Source of the DNA: Albugo candida | Lineage: Eukaryota > Oomycota > Peronosporomycetes > Albuginales | Length of the DNA: 64,000 nucleotides | Assembly: GCA_040437565.1 (NCBI GenBank) | Contig: JBDOQK010000020.1 | Span: forward strand, 248,001 to 312,000 | Reading direction: 5' to 3' | Shown here: positions 50,047-60,711 of the stretch, piece by piece | How the letters are laid out: each line of letters opens with the position of its first letter | Numbering within the stretch: position 1 is the stretch's first letter | Program-made: the position numbers and the translations under genes | Notes under the pieces: model-generated | Databases searched by the model: none | What the model was told of the DNA's origin: nothing | The model's input: only the letters and a program-made list of their open reading frames with translations

Positions 50047-52602
50047 TTAAATGGTTGGAGGGTGAGCACTGGGGGGCGTAAAAGAAGGATTTCGCTCGAG
50101 GTACACGCCTTCGACTCGAAGCATATGCGCCACTTTTTCCAATATGACATTCTCATCGAGCCCTTGCATACTCCAGGATTGTGTTGGATTTGGATGAAGT
50201 CTCCGTGATGAAAAGGAGGCGAAAGGCCTTCGTTTGGTCAATTGAGAAGTGATATCGTTGTTATTGAGGACTTTGGCTTCTTCGATGGGACAAAAGACCT
50301 GAAGACGAATACATTTCAATAGCTGGTGAGCTTCATCTACCACGAGTTCGATGGTGGTGTCCGATGGCGTTGCTGGGAACTGTGACTCAGTCCAGACAAA
50401 GATTTTCAGCTCGGAACGAGAATTTTTGTACTGGAATCGACCATACTCTATTTTCTTCATGCCCAGCAACCGATATAAATTGGTCACACTGATACGTTTG
50501 TCGACATTTGCGCGAACTGTTATTGAGGATGGCTGCATCTCGGCTTTGCGGCGAAAATATCGACCTGGAACTCGCCACATCCACCACAAAGAGCAAGCAC
50601 ATAGCACCAAATACATTAAGACGGTATAGATTCCAAGCCGTTTTCGAAACCAATCCACGAACCATTTCGATTCGGGTAGGGACGAATGGACTTGCACAAA
50701 GTGATCAAACAGCTCAAGCACGACGTTCCCGGCTAATATTGCCTGGATCATGTCCAAGCTGCTTTGTGCTTGACACCCAGAGTGTGATGTCTGGATGATG
50801 CGTAGCGTATTTTGCTGAATTTGTTTTGACACGGAGACTAGCTGTCCTCTGGTGACTGACTCGTATCTACTTTGAAGATTGTCTAATTCTGTTCGGAGTT
50901 TATCATTCAGTTTGATAGCGTCCGTGCACCGAATCAATATGTTGTCTTTCAACTCTTCCAGCGAGAGATGGTGATACAGAGTCTTTCCGGCTTGAATTTT
51001 AGGCTCGGGAGGGATCTTTAGATTCTGTAATGATTCCCATAAGAATTGAAGGCATTCGATTAACAGGATAATGGCTCCAGCTGCGTCACTCAGCGAAACT
51101 TTGGCTGAGGTCATTGTATTTGTATCGTGAGATTGTTCGATGGCTTCTTTCAGAACTTTGAGTGTATCACCGAGCTTGAACGTCCGAAGAAAGTAATAAC
51201 GAATGAATATATCACGGCTATGTAGTCCCATGTACGTTGTGATGATCGACTCGTACTTGTTCGCATTTGGGCCACAGAATAAACCGCCATTTCGACCTAG
51301 GAATAGCACATCATCTGAGCTGATATCGTACCCAGCAAATATCTCGCCGAGAACTTGCCTCAATTCATTCTCAAGATCACCTTTATCGAGATACTGATGC
51401 GCCGGGAGCTTGGGATGTATTCCTCGAGCCATAATCATGTTATACTTTATTCTCTGTTTCGCGTCGTCCATGTACAGCATCTTCAAAACACTGATCTGAT
51501 ACTGTGAGAGAAGATCACAGATAATATCGGAGGAATCCTGATGCACATCCACAAGTAAAAGCGTCAGTAAATTCAGTGGAATTGCTTCGTTCGTATGATC
51601 CATTATCGCGTCAACATTTACACCATAAAGTAGCTCACCAGTAACATGCAAATGTATTCCAAAGTTCTCCAGCTGGACGATACCTTCTTCTTGGGGGAAA
51701 TTAATCTCTGCCTCAAAATTGATCGAATTGATAGAATCAAAGTCCAGGATCTTCACTTGCGTCAAGCCGGGAGGTACCTCAAAGTAAGTTTTCGTTGGAT
51801 GCTCATCGATCTGAGAGCTGAATAAGCCTCCTTGGCATCGTTCCATCGCTCCGAGTCGTTCCTTTAGTGCTGAGATTTGATTTGCGCCGAATGGAATCCA
51901 TTCACCGACAAGCGCCACAATGTCTGATAAAATGATGCTATTTTTTGCATTTTGTGCTATGGTATTGCTCCGCCCGTGAGCTGACTCTAATGCGCGAGGT
52001 CTATTATCGCTTAAATCGATCCGATAGCTCGTGTTCGAGCGTAAGCACGGAGGAATGTACGGGCTCGAGACGTACGATACTTCCATTGACGCAGTGATAT
52101 TGCTCATTTTGCTGTATTTGTCTGCAAAAAGTATAAATTGTCCTTTGCTATATCGAATTTGCAAAAGATTATGGGAACTCGGAGCGTAAACGAAATGATT
52201 TACTTGGTCTATGAGATGTTTCGGCATTCTTATTAAAGCATTTTGGCCCTTACAGGAGACTCGGTACGCTGTTACGGGCTGGTAATCAATAGAGGTCAGT
52301 TTGATACCGCTAATGAATCCAATCTCCCACAAATGATCAAAAATGGACCGAGCTTGTTGTGATATACGAAGCCAGCGGCGTTCTGATAGATTACAGCTAG
52401 TTATCCAAGTGAGTGTAGACGAATATCTTAGTTCTAGTGCATTTGACTCGATTCCTTCGTACAGAATCACAAATAATGCGAGTTGGCGCATCCATTGCTG
52501 TTGCGTCTTTGGCGCAGTTGATTCCTGCGCGTATTTGCTGATAGCACATAGAATTATCCAGTGGTTTTCAGTCCACACATCTCTGATGCTCGTGTCAAAC
52601 AT
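50047..52602 (-). CDS. Unrecognised 851-aa protein with one membrane span
   Basis: One long exon from the ATG at 52602 to a stop at 50047. It has no N-terminal signal peptide. The middle reads like a constrained globular domain (IPFGANQISALKERLGAMER, TYFEVPPGLTQVKILDFDS and INFPQEEGIVQLENFGIHLH), then a helical part rich in coils (KLNDKLRTELDNLQSRYESV). A hydrophobic segment GIYTVLMYLVLCACSLWWMW at about residues 655-675 is followed by RVPGRYFRRK, so the C-terminal 165 residues probably face the cytosol. The tail is Pro/Ser-rich. I do not recognise the family. Confidence 0.8.
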   Translation of the reverse strand: MFDTSIRDVWTENHWIILCAISKYAQESTAPKTQQQWMRQLALFVILYEGIESNALELRYSSTLTWITSCNLSERRWLRISQQARSIFDHLWEIGFISGIKLTSIDYQPVTAYRVSCKGQNALIRMPKHLIDQVNHFVYAPSSHNLLQIRYSKGQFILFADKYSKMSNITASMEVSYVSSPYIPPCLRSNTSYRIDLSDNRPRALESAHGRSNTIAQNAKNSIILSDIVALVGEWIPFGANQISALKERLGAMERCQGGLFSSQIDEHPTKTYFEVPPGLTQVKILDFDSINSINFEAEINFPQEEGIVQLENFGIHLHVTGELLYGVNVDAIMDHTNEAIPLNLLTLLLVDVHQDSSDIICDLLSQYQISVLKMLYMDDAKQRIKYNMIMARGIHPKLPAHQYLDKGDLENELRQVLGEIFAGYDISSDDVLFLGRNGGLFCGPNANKYESIITTYMGLHSRDIFIRYYFLRTFKLGDTLKVLKEAIEQSHDTNTMTSAKVSLSDAAGAIILLIECLQFLWESLQNLKIPPEPKIQAGKTLYHHLSLEELKDNILIRCTDAIKLNDKLRTELDNLQSRYESVTRGQLVSVSKQIQQNTLRIIQTSHSGCQAQSSLDMIQAILAGNVVLELFDHFVQVHSSLPESKWFVDWFRKRLGIYTVLMYLVLCACSLWWMWRVPGRYFRRKAEMQPSSITVRANVDKRISVTNLYRLLGMKKIEYGRFQYKNSRSELKIFVWTESQFPATPSDTTIELVVDEAHQLLKCIRLQVFCPIEEAKVLNNNDITSQLTKRRPFASFSSRRLHPNPTQSWSMQGLDENVILEKVAHMLRVEGVYLERNPSFTPPSAHPPTI

Positions 52603-52945
52603 TTGGAATCCGTCAGAGTTTTCGTGACGTTTAAAAACGACTAAAATTAGCGCATCGTATGGTCAACGAGAGCAATCGATTTATCATTAAACGAGTTGGA
52701 AGACTTATGCGGTTTTGAAGCTTAGCGGTAAATGCTTATGTCTATTCGCTAAAAAGTAGATTTTTAGACGATTGCGTGCGTGTAGCTGCCCGAAATTGGG
52801 ATGGAAACATATCTCTAGTATCATCGCATTTGCTGCGGACCCTGCTGTCGTTACTGACAAATAGCCTATAGTACTTTGCTACCTTTTAGACACAATAGCA
52901 TTATAGTATTTCCTCCAATTGCGATCTTTTCATTTGTATACAAAA
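52603..52945. other. Divergent intergenic region between two large genes
   Basis: 343 bp shared by the 851-aa gene (minus) and the phosphodiesterase gene (plus), so it must hold both promoters. It is AT-rich, and no specific element stands out. Confidence 0.5.
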
Positions 52946-55900
52946 ATGAGATCCTTTTCCATCGATTTTACCATTCGACTGCTTCACTCTTCTCTTCCTT
53001 TTTCACTCGAGCCAAAACGTGTCCGAGTGTGTGTTATTGGAAATGTACGAGAATTAGGCGAGTGGAATGGGTCGCACGCAGGTACAAAATACTGTAGCAT
53101 TTCATATGATGCTGATGCTCTTCTGCTGCAATAAGTGTCAATGCAGCTCGTTGAAGAATCCAAAAATGAGTCAACTTTTCTCGCACGGATCGAATTCCCC
53201 AATGAACCACGTCCCATCGAGTACAAATACATCGTCAAAGATGAAGATGAAATTGTGTGCTGGGAAACTATTCCAGGAAACCGAACTTTCAACGAATTTA
53301 ATGGAATGAATGTGGCAAAGTAAGTAAGTTTTGGTCTGCTTTAGTTAGTATCTCATTTTGCCGCAGGAATAAAGCTACAACTCAAAGTTCCATTCACAAG
53401 ACTCTGAATGGGCCACATCCAGGGGACCGGAATTCATCGCTTGGTAACAATGGGAATAGAAATGGATTCTATGAGTGGAACTGCTGTCGAACGACGCGAG
53501 AAGCGAATCCGTGGTGGCAAGTTGATTTAGACAAGGTTATGCGTACCTAACGAACAAGTCGGAGCATGTGCTGAGACAAACTTGTATAGATCTATCCAAT
53601 CTCTTCTCTCTGTTTGTGGAATGCTTTAACATATCATGAAATGTCTCGAGAACCAGCGTCTTTTGGACATCGATGGAAAACGTGGATGACCAGGCAACCT
53701 CGCATTTGGATCTTCATCTCCAAAGAGCCACTGCTTGGGTCACTCGAATCGTTGAAACAACGTGCAAGAGATTCAGATATCTATGGACAGCAGCTTGAAC
53801 CCGATGCATCCATTGATGATCGTGTGCATTTGATGAGGTTTTGTGATGGACAAAAAGTAGTAGATTCAGGCAAATGCTCATCCAAAACCGGTATTTGTGG
53901 ACAATTTGTACGAGTGCAAATGGAGAGTGAATCATCCGCTTTGCAGTTTGCTGAATTGGAAGTTTACGCAAGAGAGAATCGAGACGAAAAAGAAGCTTGT
54001 TTTAAGAGAGATGATGGGATTTTTGGTAATGGATGCACTCTGGAAGGCTCTTTGATGCTGAGAATCGATCATGACTGGCTGGATCCTGAGTCGAATAAAG
54101 TAGAACTGAGGCTACGGGTTGGAAGCTTGGATCATCTCAGCCCAGCTGTCCATTGGAATATAGAAAAGCAGGGTAATGCGCGATTCAGTTTCACTTTGTT
54201 GCAAAAAAGGATCAAGAAGACTCCGATGGCGTCCTCGCAGGAAAATGGTGCTTGGGAGGAAACTTTGCTGAGAGCTCAGGGCAACTACTCGGTTCATGCG
54301 GGCTCACAAAATCTCCTCGGAAAATTCAAGTCGTTTGTATCGAAAAATGACACTTCTCTACCCGCGTTCTTGAACAATATGGAGCGTGCAGATGAAAAGA
54401 AGTCTTCACCATCAGCCAAGATAGCCGACAAATGTGTTGAATCGCTGTCGCAATGGCTGTCACTGTGTTCGTGGAAGGACCAATTACGACCAGAACATTT
54501 AGTGAAATTGAATGGCGCTATCCGAGTGACTGAATATGGACCAAACGATGTTATTTTGCCATATGGCGAGCGAATATCGACAATTTGGTTTATTCGAACG
54601 GGTAAAGTTGACTTATATGGACCAGAGACGACAGATGGTGCCAAATTGCTTGGAACATTGAACCCCATGGAATGGTTCAATGAATTGGCTTTATTCGGTA
54701 CAACAGATCGGAAGTGTGCATCATTCAGAGCGCGCGACAATGTGACGTGCGAGTGTCTGTCTCAACAAGCGGTCATTGACATTATTGGGCTCGAAGTATT
54801 CTCGCAGTGCCGATCATTTCTCGTGAGAGAATTGAGTTACCGTAGGAAGCGTCCTTGCAATCATCAGGGCTCCAATGATCATCTATTGAGTGATCATCGC
54901 GGATATCTGTTCAAACTACAGCTTCCAAGCGGTCCATTTTCTCCATCCACAAATATAGCACAAACGGACTCATCCTTTCGCTTACGCCTCGATTTTCACG
55001 ACGAGGAGCGATACGTTGGTAGCAGCTTTATCCTTCCATCACAATTCAGCTCAAGGACGGAAGGAACCCTACGACTTCCAATCCTTGGATCCAACCATAC
55101 AGACGGAAATGCGCATCACACGCAATTCGCAGGAGAGGTTTCGGTTGATTATCTGCTCATCAAACCTTTCGTGGATGCTGATAATAATCTCAAGAATGTA
55201 TGGAGGAAGTACTGGCGTGAACGCCCACCTCTAAATATTGGTCATCGTGGGATGGGTCGATCATTTGCACAAGTCGACGGATTTCGAAATGCGCTGTTTC
55301 GTGAGAACTCACTAGCTTCGTTCATTTTGGCTGGTCGCAGTGGTGCTGATTTCGTGGAAGTTGACGTGCAGTTAACCAAGGATCAAATTCCGATTCTCTA
55401 TCACGATTTCACAGTCAAACTTGGATTAGAGGATCAACATGCTTGGTCTAAAGGGACTCGATCAGAAGAATGCGAGCTTGGGATCCATGAATTGACACTT
55501 CGACAGCTCACACGATGTGAGATAAAGCCAATGAAGAATGGTCAACGATCAGGAAACACTGGGAAGCTTCGAAAACGTATACAAAAGCACTGGAAGACCA
55601 TTACTGGAGGTAAATCTGCCATCAAGACAGATGAAGAGGAGAACGATAAAATCATCAGTTCTCATGGATCAACATCGAACTGTCTCTTTCCTCCACCGAC
55701 ACCAGAAACTTTTCTTCACGATTTATCAGCTTGTGAGAGTTTGGAGCATTTGGTCGATTTCTTTCCGCGTCTGGAAGATTTACTGCATTACGTTCCTGCA
55801 CACGTTGGTCTCAATATCGAAATTAAGTATCCTGAGTCTGTTTACAGGCAGCAGCTTCGAGAATTACAATTCTTCGAACTGAATCGGTATATCGATGCGA

Positions 55901-56334
55901 TCTTGACATCTGTATTCCAGCACGCTGGACCTCGGCGAATATTCTTCTCAAGCTTCGACCCGCATGTGTGCATGATGCTCCACTCGAAACAGGTCAAATA
56001 TGCAGTATTTTTTCTATCGTGTGGAGCTTTGGAATGCATAAAAAGTCGAAATGTGTGCGAAACACTTGAGTTCGCATTGGAATTTGCTCAATTGGAACAA
56101 TTGCAAGGTGTTGTCACAGACTCTTCAGTTTTTCTGGAAAACGAAGAGATGATGGACTACGTGAAAGAAGCAGCACCTGACCTACTTTGGATGACATACG
56201 GGGATCAAAATACCAGCTTTGATGCGTTTCAACTCCAGAAAAAACATGCGCTAGATGCAGTCATTAGCGATAATATCGGCGATTTGATTCGAAAGGAGCG
56301 GAAATTAAAAGATCGATTGTCGCAGGATATGTAA
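52946..56334 (+). CDS. Multidomain glycerophosphodiester phosphodiesterase (CBM20, discoidin-like, cNMP-binding, GDPD)
   Basis: Exons: 52946-53081, 53136-53319, 53367-53535, 53590-56334; introns 54, 47 and 54 bp; 1,077 aa. Domains in order: a CBM20 starch-binding module (RVRVCVIGNVRELGEWNG, about 1-105); a discoidin/F5-8C-like region (NPWWQVDLDK, then GQFVRVQMES and LQFAELEVYA, about 110-300); a cyclic-nucleotide-binding domain (VTEYGPNDVILPYGERI, FIRTGKVDLYG, then FNELALFG, about 460-575); and a GDPD barrel (NIGHRGMG, RENSLASF, ADFVEVDVQLTKD, LYHDFTVKLG, HVGLNIEIKYPE, about 710-1060). GPCPD1 proteins pair CBM20 with GDPD and hydrolyse glycerophosphocholine (family knowledge). The cNMP module suggests control by cyclic nucleotides (inference). 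There is no signal peptide, so it is probably cytosolic. Confidence 0.88.
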
Positions 56335-56353
56335 ACGAAGAGGTGCACCCGAA

Positions 56354-59306
56354 ATGATCGCGAATCAAATTCCCGACGATAGCGGTGTACCGCAGCCTGT
56401 ATGCTCGCGTTTATTCATCGTGTGCGGAAGAAATCGTACACTGGAGCAGGTTGAGACGATGTTTAGCGTATGTGGTACGATAATTCAATCACATCTCGCT
56501 TTGGATCGCAGTAATAAGTCGAGAGTATATGATCAATGTTTGTTATGACATTTTATTTTCTCATACACTGCTCCATAGGGGTTTGCTTTTTTGCAATTTG
56601 AAAGCGTTAAAAGTGCGCTGAAAGCGATCGAAATGTTCGACAGATTTGAACTTCCCGACGGTCATATTCTCCGCGTTTCAGTAGCTCGAGAAAAACATCG
56701 TTCTGCTGCTCCATGTACCGCGAAAGGCTATAAGGATTCGACGCAATCCGCGTCTATGGAGCCCAATATGGGATCAAATAGTCGCTATGCGGCGAGAGAA
56801 GCTGTTGAGTATCGAGTAAAAGACGAATTACTTCCATTTTCATCCCAAAAAAAAGTGAAAAATAATAGTGAGACCTGCCAAAAAGCCTTTCGGGAAAAAC
56901 GAGTCGGTCTATTGAAACGAATGAATCCTAAAGTATCGCATGGTTATCCTCGACGGAAAACGTATCAACACGCTTCCGCGTTCTCATCAGCAAAAGCCGC
57001 ACAGCGAGTCTCATCCGCGAGAATGACAAATGTTGATAGAAGAAGGCGCGGGTACATTCCACAAGATGAGCTGTACTCAATGAATTGGACACAAAGTCGG
57101 GCTGAAAGTATTGAGAAGCCATCAAGTACAGCAGATGAGGTCACTGGTGTGCTCGAGCGTATGATACAAACACTAGAGAATGGCATGACGATACTCGCAA
57201 CTGAATCGCAAAATGATACATTAGAAGCCTACAAAAGATGTAAACACAGCAAAATGTGTCTCGCAAGCGACGTGGGACATGCAGAAGACTTCCTGACCGA
57301 AGATTTGACCAGTTTTATTGACTCTGTGTCTATAAATTCCGACTCCAACAAGCTCGGCACTGGAAGAACTCGTTCTTCTTGCACGATGTCCCGTTCAGAC
57401 CACGCCAGCAAGAGACTCAAGCACGAGGCGTTGAGCTCTAATCACCACAAAATGCATTTTGCGGACTCCGATATAGAGAGCACGAGCTGTACCAGAAGAC
57501 AAAATCAAGACGAAAATGTTGTCGGGAAAAGTAGAAAGCTACAAAGGACGTGTTCAGCAATCCAACCTGCCCCACAGGAACACCCCGTCAACGAGACCTC
57601 GCCGAGCTTGCAATTCATCAGACGGGCTCGCGGCTCCAGTGATGAATCAGCTTCACCCTTTGTAAATCGAAAAAAAGCAGGATGCAAACATCCACAAGCG
57701 AGTAAACATTCGGCGTCATTCGAGCTGACCGACACGCGTGACTCATGCAAGAAGATACGCTCAAAAACCTCCACTCTATTTTTCGTGTCCAGCTACAAGT
57801 TCACTGACCAAGAGTTGGAGGCTCTTTTTGGCGCATACAACGGTCTCGAATCCATCCATCGCGTCAAGACTTTTGGCCGGATCAAGACTATGGCTTACAT
57901 CAAATATTCCAAGGTACCCTTCATTCTGAGCCTTTACCACTCATTGAATGTTATATCTCGTTAGCCGTCTGAAGCTCAAAGTGTGTTGGACGCCTTTCAA
58001 GAGGAAGCAGCAGATAGCAAGGATGTCATCATGAAGGTAGGTTTCCAAGCGCTACTGCCAGAATCCCCGTCACGTCGTTCTGTAGCTCACATTAGCTGAG
58101 AGTAAGAAGGAAAATATCAACCGGATGGTGCAAGTCGGTAGTACGGACGTACAAGATGCAAGCGATACAGCTCTTCCGCCAGACGAACACTCTCATCCTT
58201 CATCACAATGGATTCTCGTTCTACACGATCAACGCATTCCTAAATCCATCATTTCCTCGCGTATCTCTCAGTACGAAAAGGTCGAAAGCGTGCAATTCCA
58301 ACGACCAGAGAACAAAAATACACAATGTGTTGCGTATGCAAAATTCGAGGACGAGCAAGCCGCCAAGCAAGCGATAAGAGATTTACATCGTTCTCAAATT
58401 GCTCCTTACGACGATGGAAAGTACTATGAGCTCCAAGCAGTTCTGACCGCCAAACCGAACATGTGTAATGATACTTTACAGCCGTCATCGGTGAGCTCGG
58501 GTTTGGAATATGACTCGACTTTGGCTCCAAAACGTCGCGTCGCTGGATTCGGCAAAGATGAAGCCGATTTGGTTGCTGTCGAGACGCAATTCGCTCATAT
58601 GATGCGTAACAGCGGCGTCGGTCAATATGCTCCAAGAAACGCATTGGCGTATGAGTCCCATCCACACAATCTTCTCAATCCGCAGGAAGCATTGCCTTCA
58701 TCATATTCGCAACAATACTCCAACTACGGTCCAGAATCTTGCACTTTTATGGGCTATCGCACACCAATCGCCTTCTCCATACGTGATGGACTCGAAGCGT
58801 GCGCATACGATCCTTACTTTGCGACTCCGTACGAGTACATGGACACGTACTACGATCCTTATGGCCGACCGGATCCAGGTTGGGGTGAAGGCCCGGACAC
58901 GCAACTACTGGATGACACGGATACAATTGATGACGAGGGATCTTATGTCACAACGTCAAACTCGAGTGTTCTGATCTACGCATCGGGTCCTCTGCAACTC
59001 GCATCAGTGGCGAAGCTCTTAGAGTCTTTCACGGGTGTCCTCGCCCTGCAAAAAGAAAAAGGCACCAGTTTCATTGAAGAGGAGACACAATTCTTCCCAG
59101 CTTTTCTTGTAGAATTTCGAGACGTCGAGCAGGCAAATGAAGCATCAAAAGAATTGGACCAAATGACATGTTGTGGTCAAGTTCTTCGAGCCCAAATTGT
59201 GGCAACTTATAGTAATCCCAACTCGAGTTCTCAAGATGTCACGGAAGCGTTGAATGTTCGTCGAAACAAACGCCAACGACTCGATCCACGCGGCCGACAA
59301 CAATGA
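56354..59306 (+). CDS. RBM45-like protein with several RRMs
   Basis: Exons: 56354-56524, 56579-57913, 57965-58036, 58086-59306; introns 54, 51 and 49 bp; 932 aa. RRM1 (about 17-95): RLFIVCGRNRTLEQVETMF, then across intron 1 RGFAFLQFESVKSALKAIEM. A second RRM near 470-545 has TLFFVSSYKFTDQELEALFG and AYIKYSKPSEAQSVLDAF. A third is near 560-640 (WILVLHDQRIPKSII, then YAKFEDEQAAKQAIRDL) and a weaker one near 815-900. The order fits RBM45, but a Ser-rich, basic linker of about 370 residues separates RRM1 from RRM2. A Tyr/Pro/Asp-rich low-complexity stretch follows the third RRM. The start is only 20 bp after the upstream stop. Role in RNA binding is inferred from the RRMs. Confidence 0.8.
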
Positions 59307-59339
59307 AAACCCACACACATTTTATGGCGATCTCTTTCC

Positions 59340-60473
59340 TCAATTTATATGCATACGACGGATGTGACGCCCGCACTGTTTCATAGAGGTACGAGCGTGT
59401 AAAGTGGCCACATTATCAGCAATTAAAAACTCTCCACTCAACCAGGTGTGGCGATAACAGAACTCATCAGAGTAGAGATGGTGTACAATTGCTTCTTTAG
59501 CCCATGCCGCATCTTGAGTCTTCTGCTTTGTAGATGCTGATCCGTGTGAGGAAACATTAATACAGCTGTGTTTGGTCATGTTTTTCGACCAAGGTTCGTG
59601 ATAGCGAATGACTCGTTCGCGTGTGATGGGGTGAGAACCAATCAATGGTGAAATATGGAGAAGATGCGAGTGGTCGAACATTGGTGTGCGGTATGCTAGC
59701 GTGATACGCTTGGCTCGACCACGATCGCGTTTGCTCCACTTCTTCCAGATCCTTCGGGTATCGGTAATCAAAGTCTTTCCCGACTCATTTTCGTTGGGCT
59801 GTGGGTATGCGTTGATACAATGAAACAACTGAAACAACGGGACGTCTCCCAATGTCTCTGCGTCGTCGGATTTCTTTTTAAACATTCCATCAAAATGCAT
59901 TGGTAATGGCTCTAAAGATTGAGAATTGCTATTGCCTTTGGGCGCTGAGTGGATGTCCAAAACTTTACCGAAATGATGTTTCCATTCCAAAATAGAGCCA
60001 ACATGCTCGGCAATCTCGCACAGGTCATCGTCTTGTTTAAAGCCGCGAAGGCTCACACACGCATGCTTGTGTACAAGTTGACGCAATGAAGCGGCTGGAA
60101 TACTCAGCATTGATGGAGGCTCAGGCCCACGTGCTTGGATGATCAGAACAGTATTTTGTTCGATGCATTCTACGTCCAAATGACCGCACTCAGGAAGCGA
60201 TATTGGCACTCTCCATGGCACAAAGTGAACAACAAAGCCAGGGGACGACTCAACTGGAACAAGTATCATATGGGCGCTCAAAATGGCACTGAGATCGAAA
60301 TTCCCACGTGATCCAAATCGCAAACGTAAGCTTTTCCAATGCGGAAAATGCATCTTCAATATAAAATCAATGCGTTCACCGAATATTTGGATACACCGAT
60401 GATTCAAATTCATTTTTTGCTGAAGAACGACACTTGCGTTTTTTTCCATCTTATTGGAAGAGCAGTGATGCAT
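59340..60473 (-). CDS. TauD/TfdA-type Fe(II)/2-oxoglutarate dioxygenase
   Basis: Single exon of 377 aa. The metal triad is visible: PMHFDGMF supplies the HxD pair at about 192 and 194, and DNVATLHARTSM the distal His near 357. Two Arg follow in HIRRMHIN, one of which would bind 2-oxoglutarate. The first 110 residues have no match I recognise. Family members hydroxylate small acids, amino acids or siderophore precursors; the substrate here is unknown. The ATG at 60473 is the first, with a second at residue 9 (MEKNAS). It converges on the RBM45-like gene with a 33-bp spacer. TauD enzymes are common in bacteria, so transfer is possible but not shown. Confidence 0.82.
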   Translation of the reverse strand: MHHCSSNKMEKNASVVLQQKMNLNHRCIQIFGERIDFILKMHFPHWKSLRLRFGSRGNFDLSAILSAHMILVPVESSPGFVVHFVPWRVPISLPECGHLDVECIEQNTVLIIQARGPEPPSMLSIPAASLRQLVHKHACVSLRGFKQDDDLCEIAEHVGSILEWKHHFGKVLDIHSAPKGNSNSQSLEPLPMHFDGMFKKKSDDAETLGDVPLFQLFHCINAYPQPNENESGKTLITDTRRIWKKWSKRDRGRAKRITLAYRTPMFDHSHLLHISPLIGSHPITRERVIRYHEPWSKNMTKHSCINVSSHGSASTKQKTQDAAWAKEAIVHHLYSDEFCYRHTWLSGEFLIADNVATLHARTSMKQCGRHIRRMHIN

Positions 60474-60711
60474 TAATAGCGGTCAAAATTGAGGAATGTC
60501 ACTAGCACGGAGAATTGAATTGTTGGGAAGAGTAGGTGCTGCATCATTGATGCATTCAAGGTGATCAATCGATCACCTTGAAAACAGATGTGATCATATT
60601 GCTGCATACGCCTTTCGCTTCCTGCAATCACCAAAAACGATCATACGCTTCTCGCGCTGGCTCGTGGACTGAATACTCGTATTTACTTGAAATCATACGG
60701 TACCACTGTAA

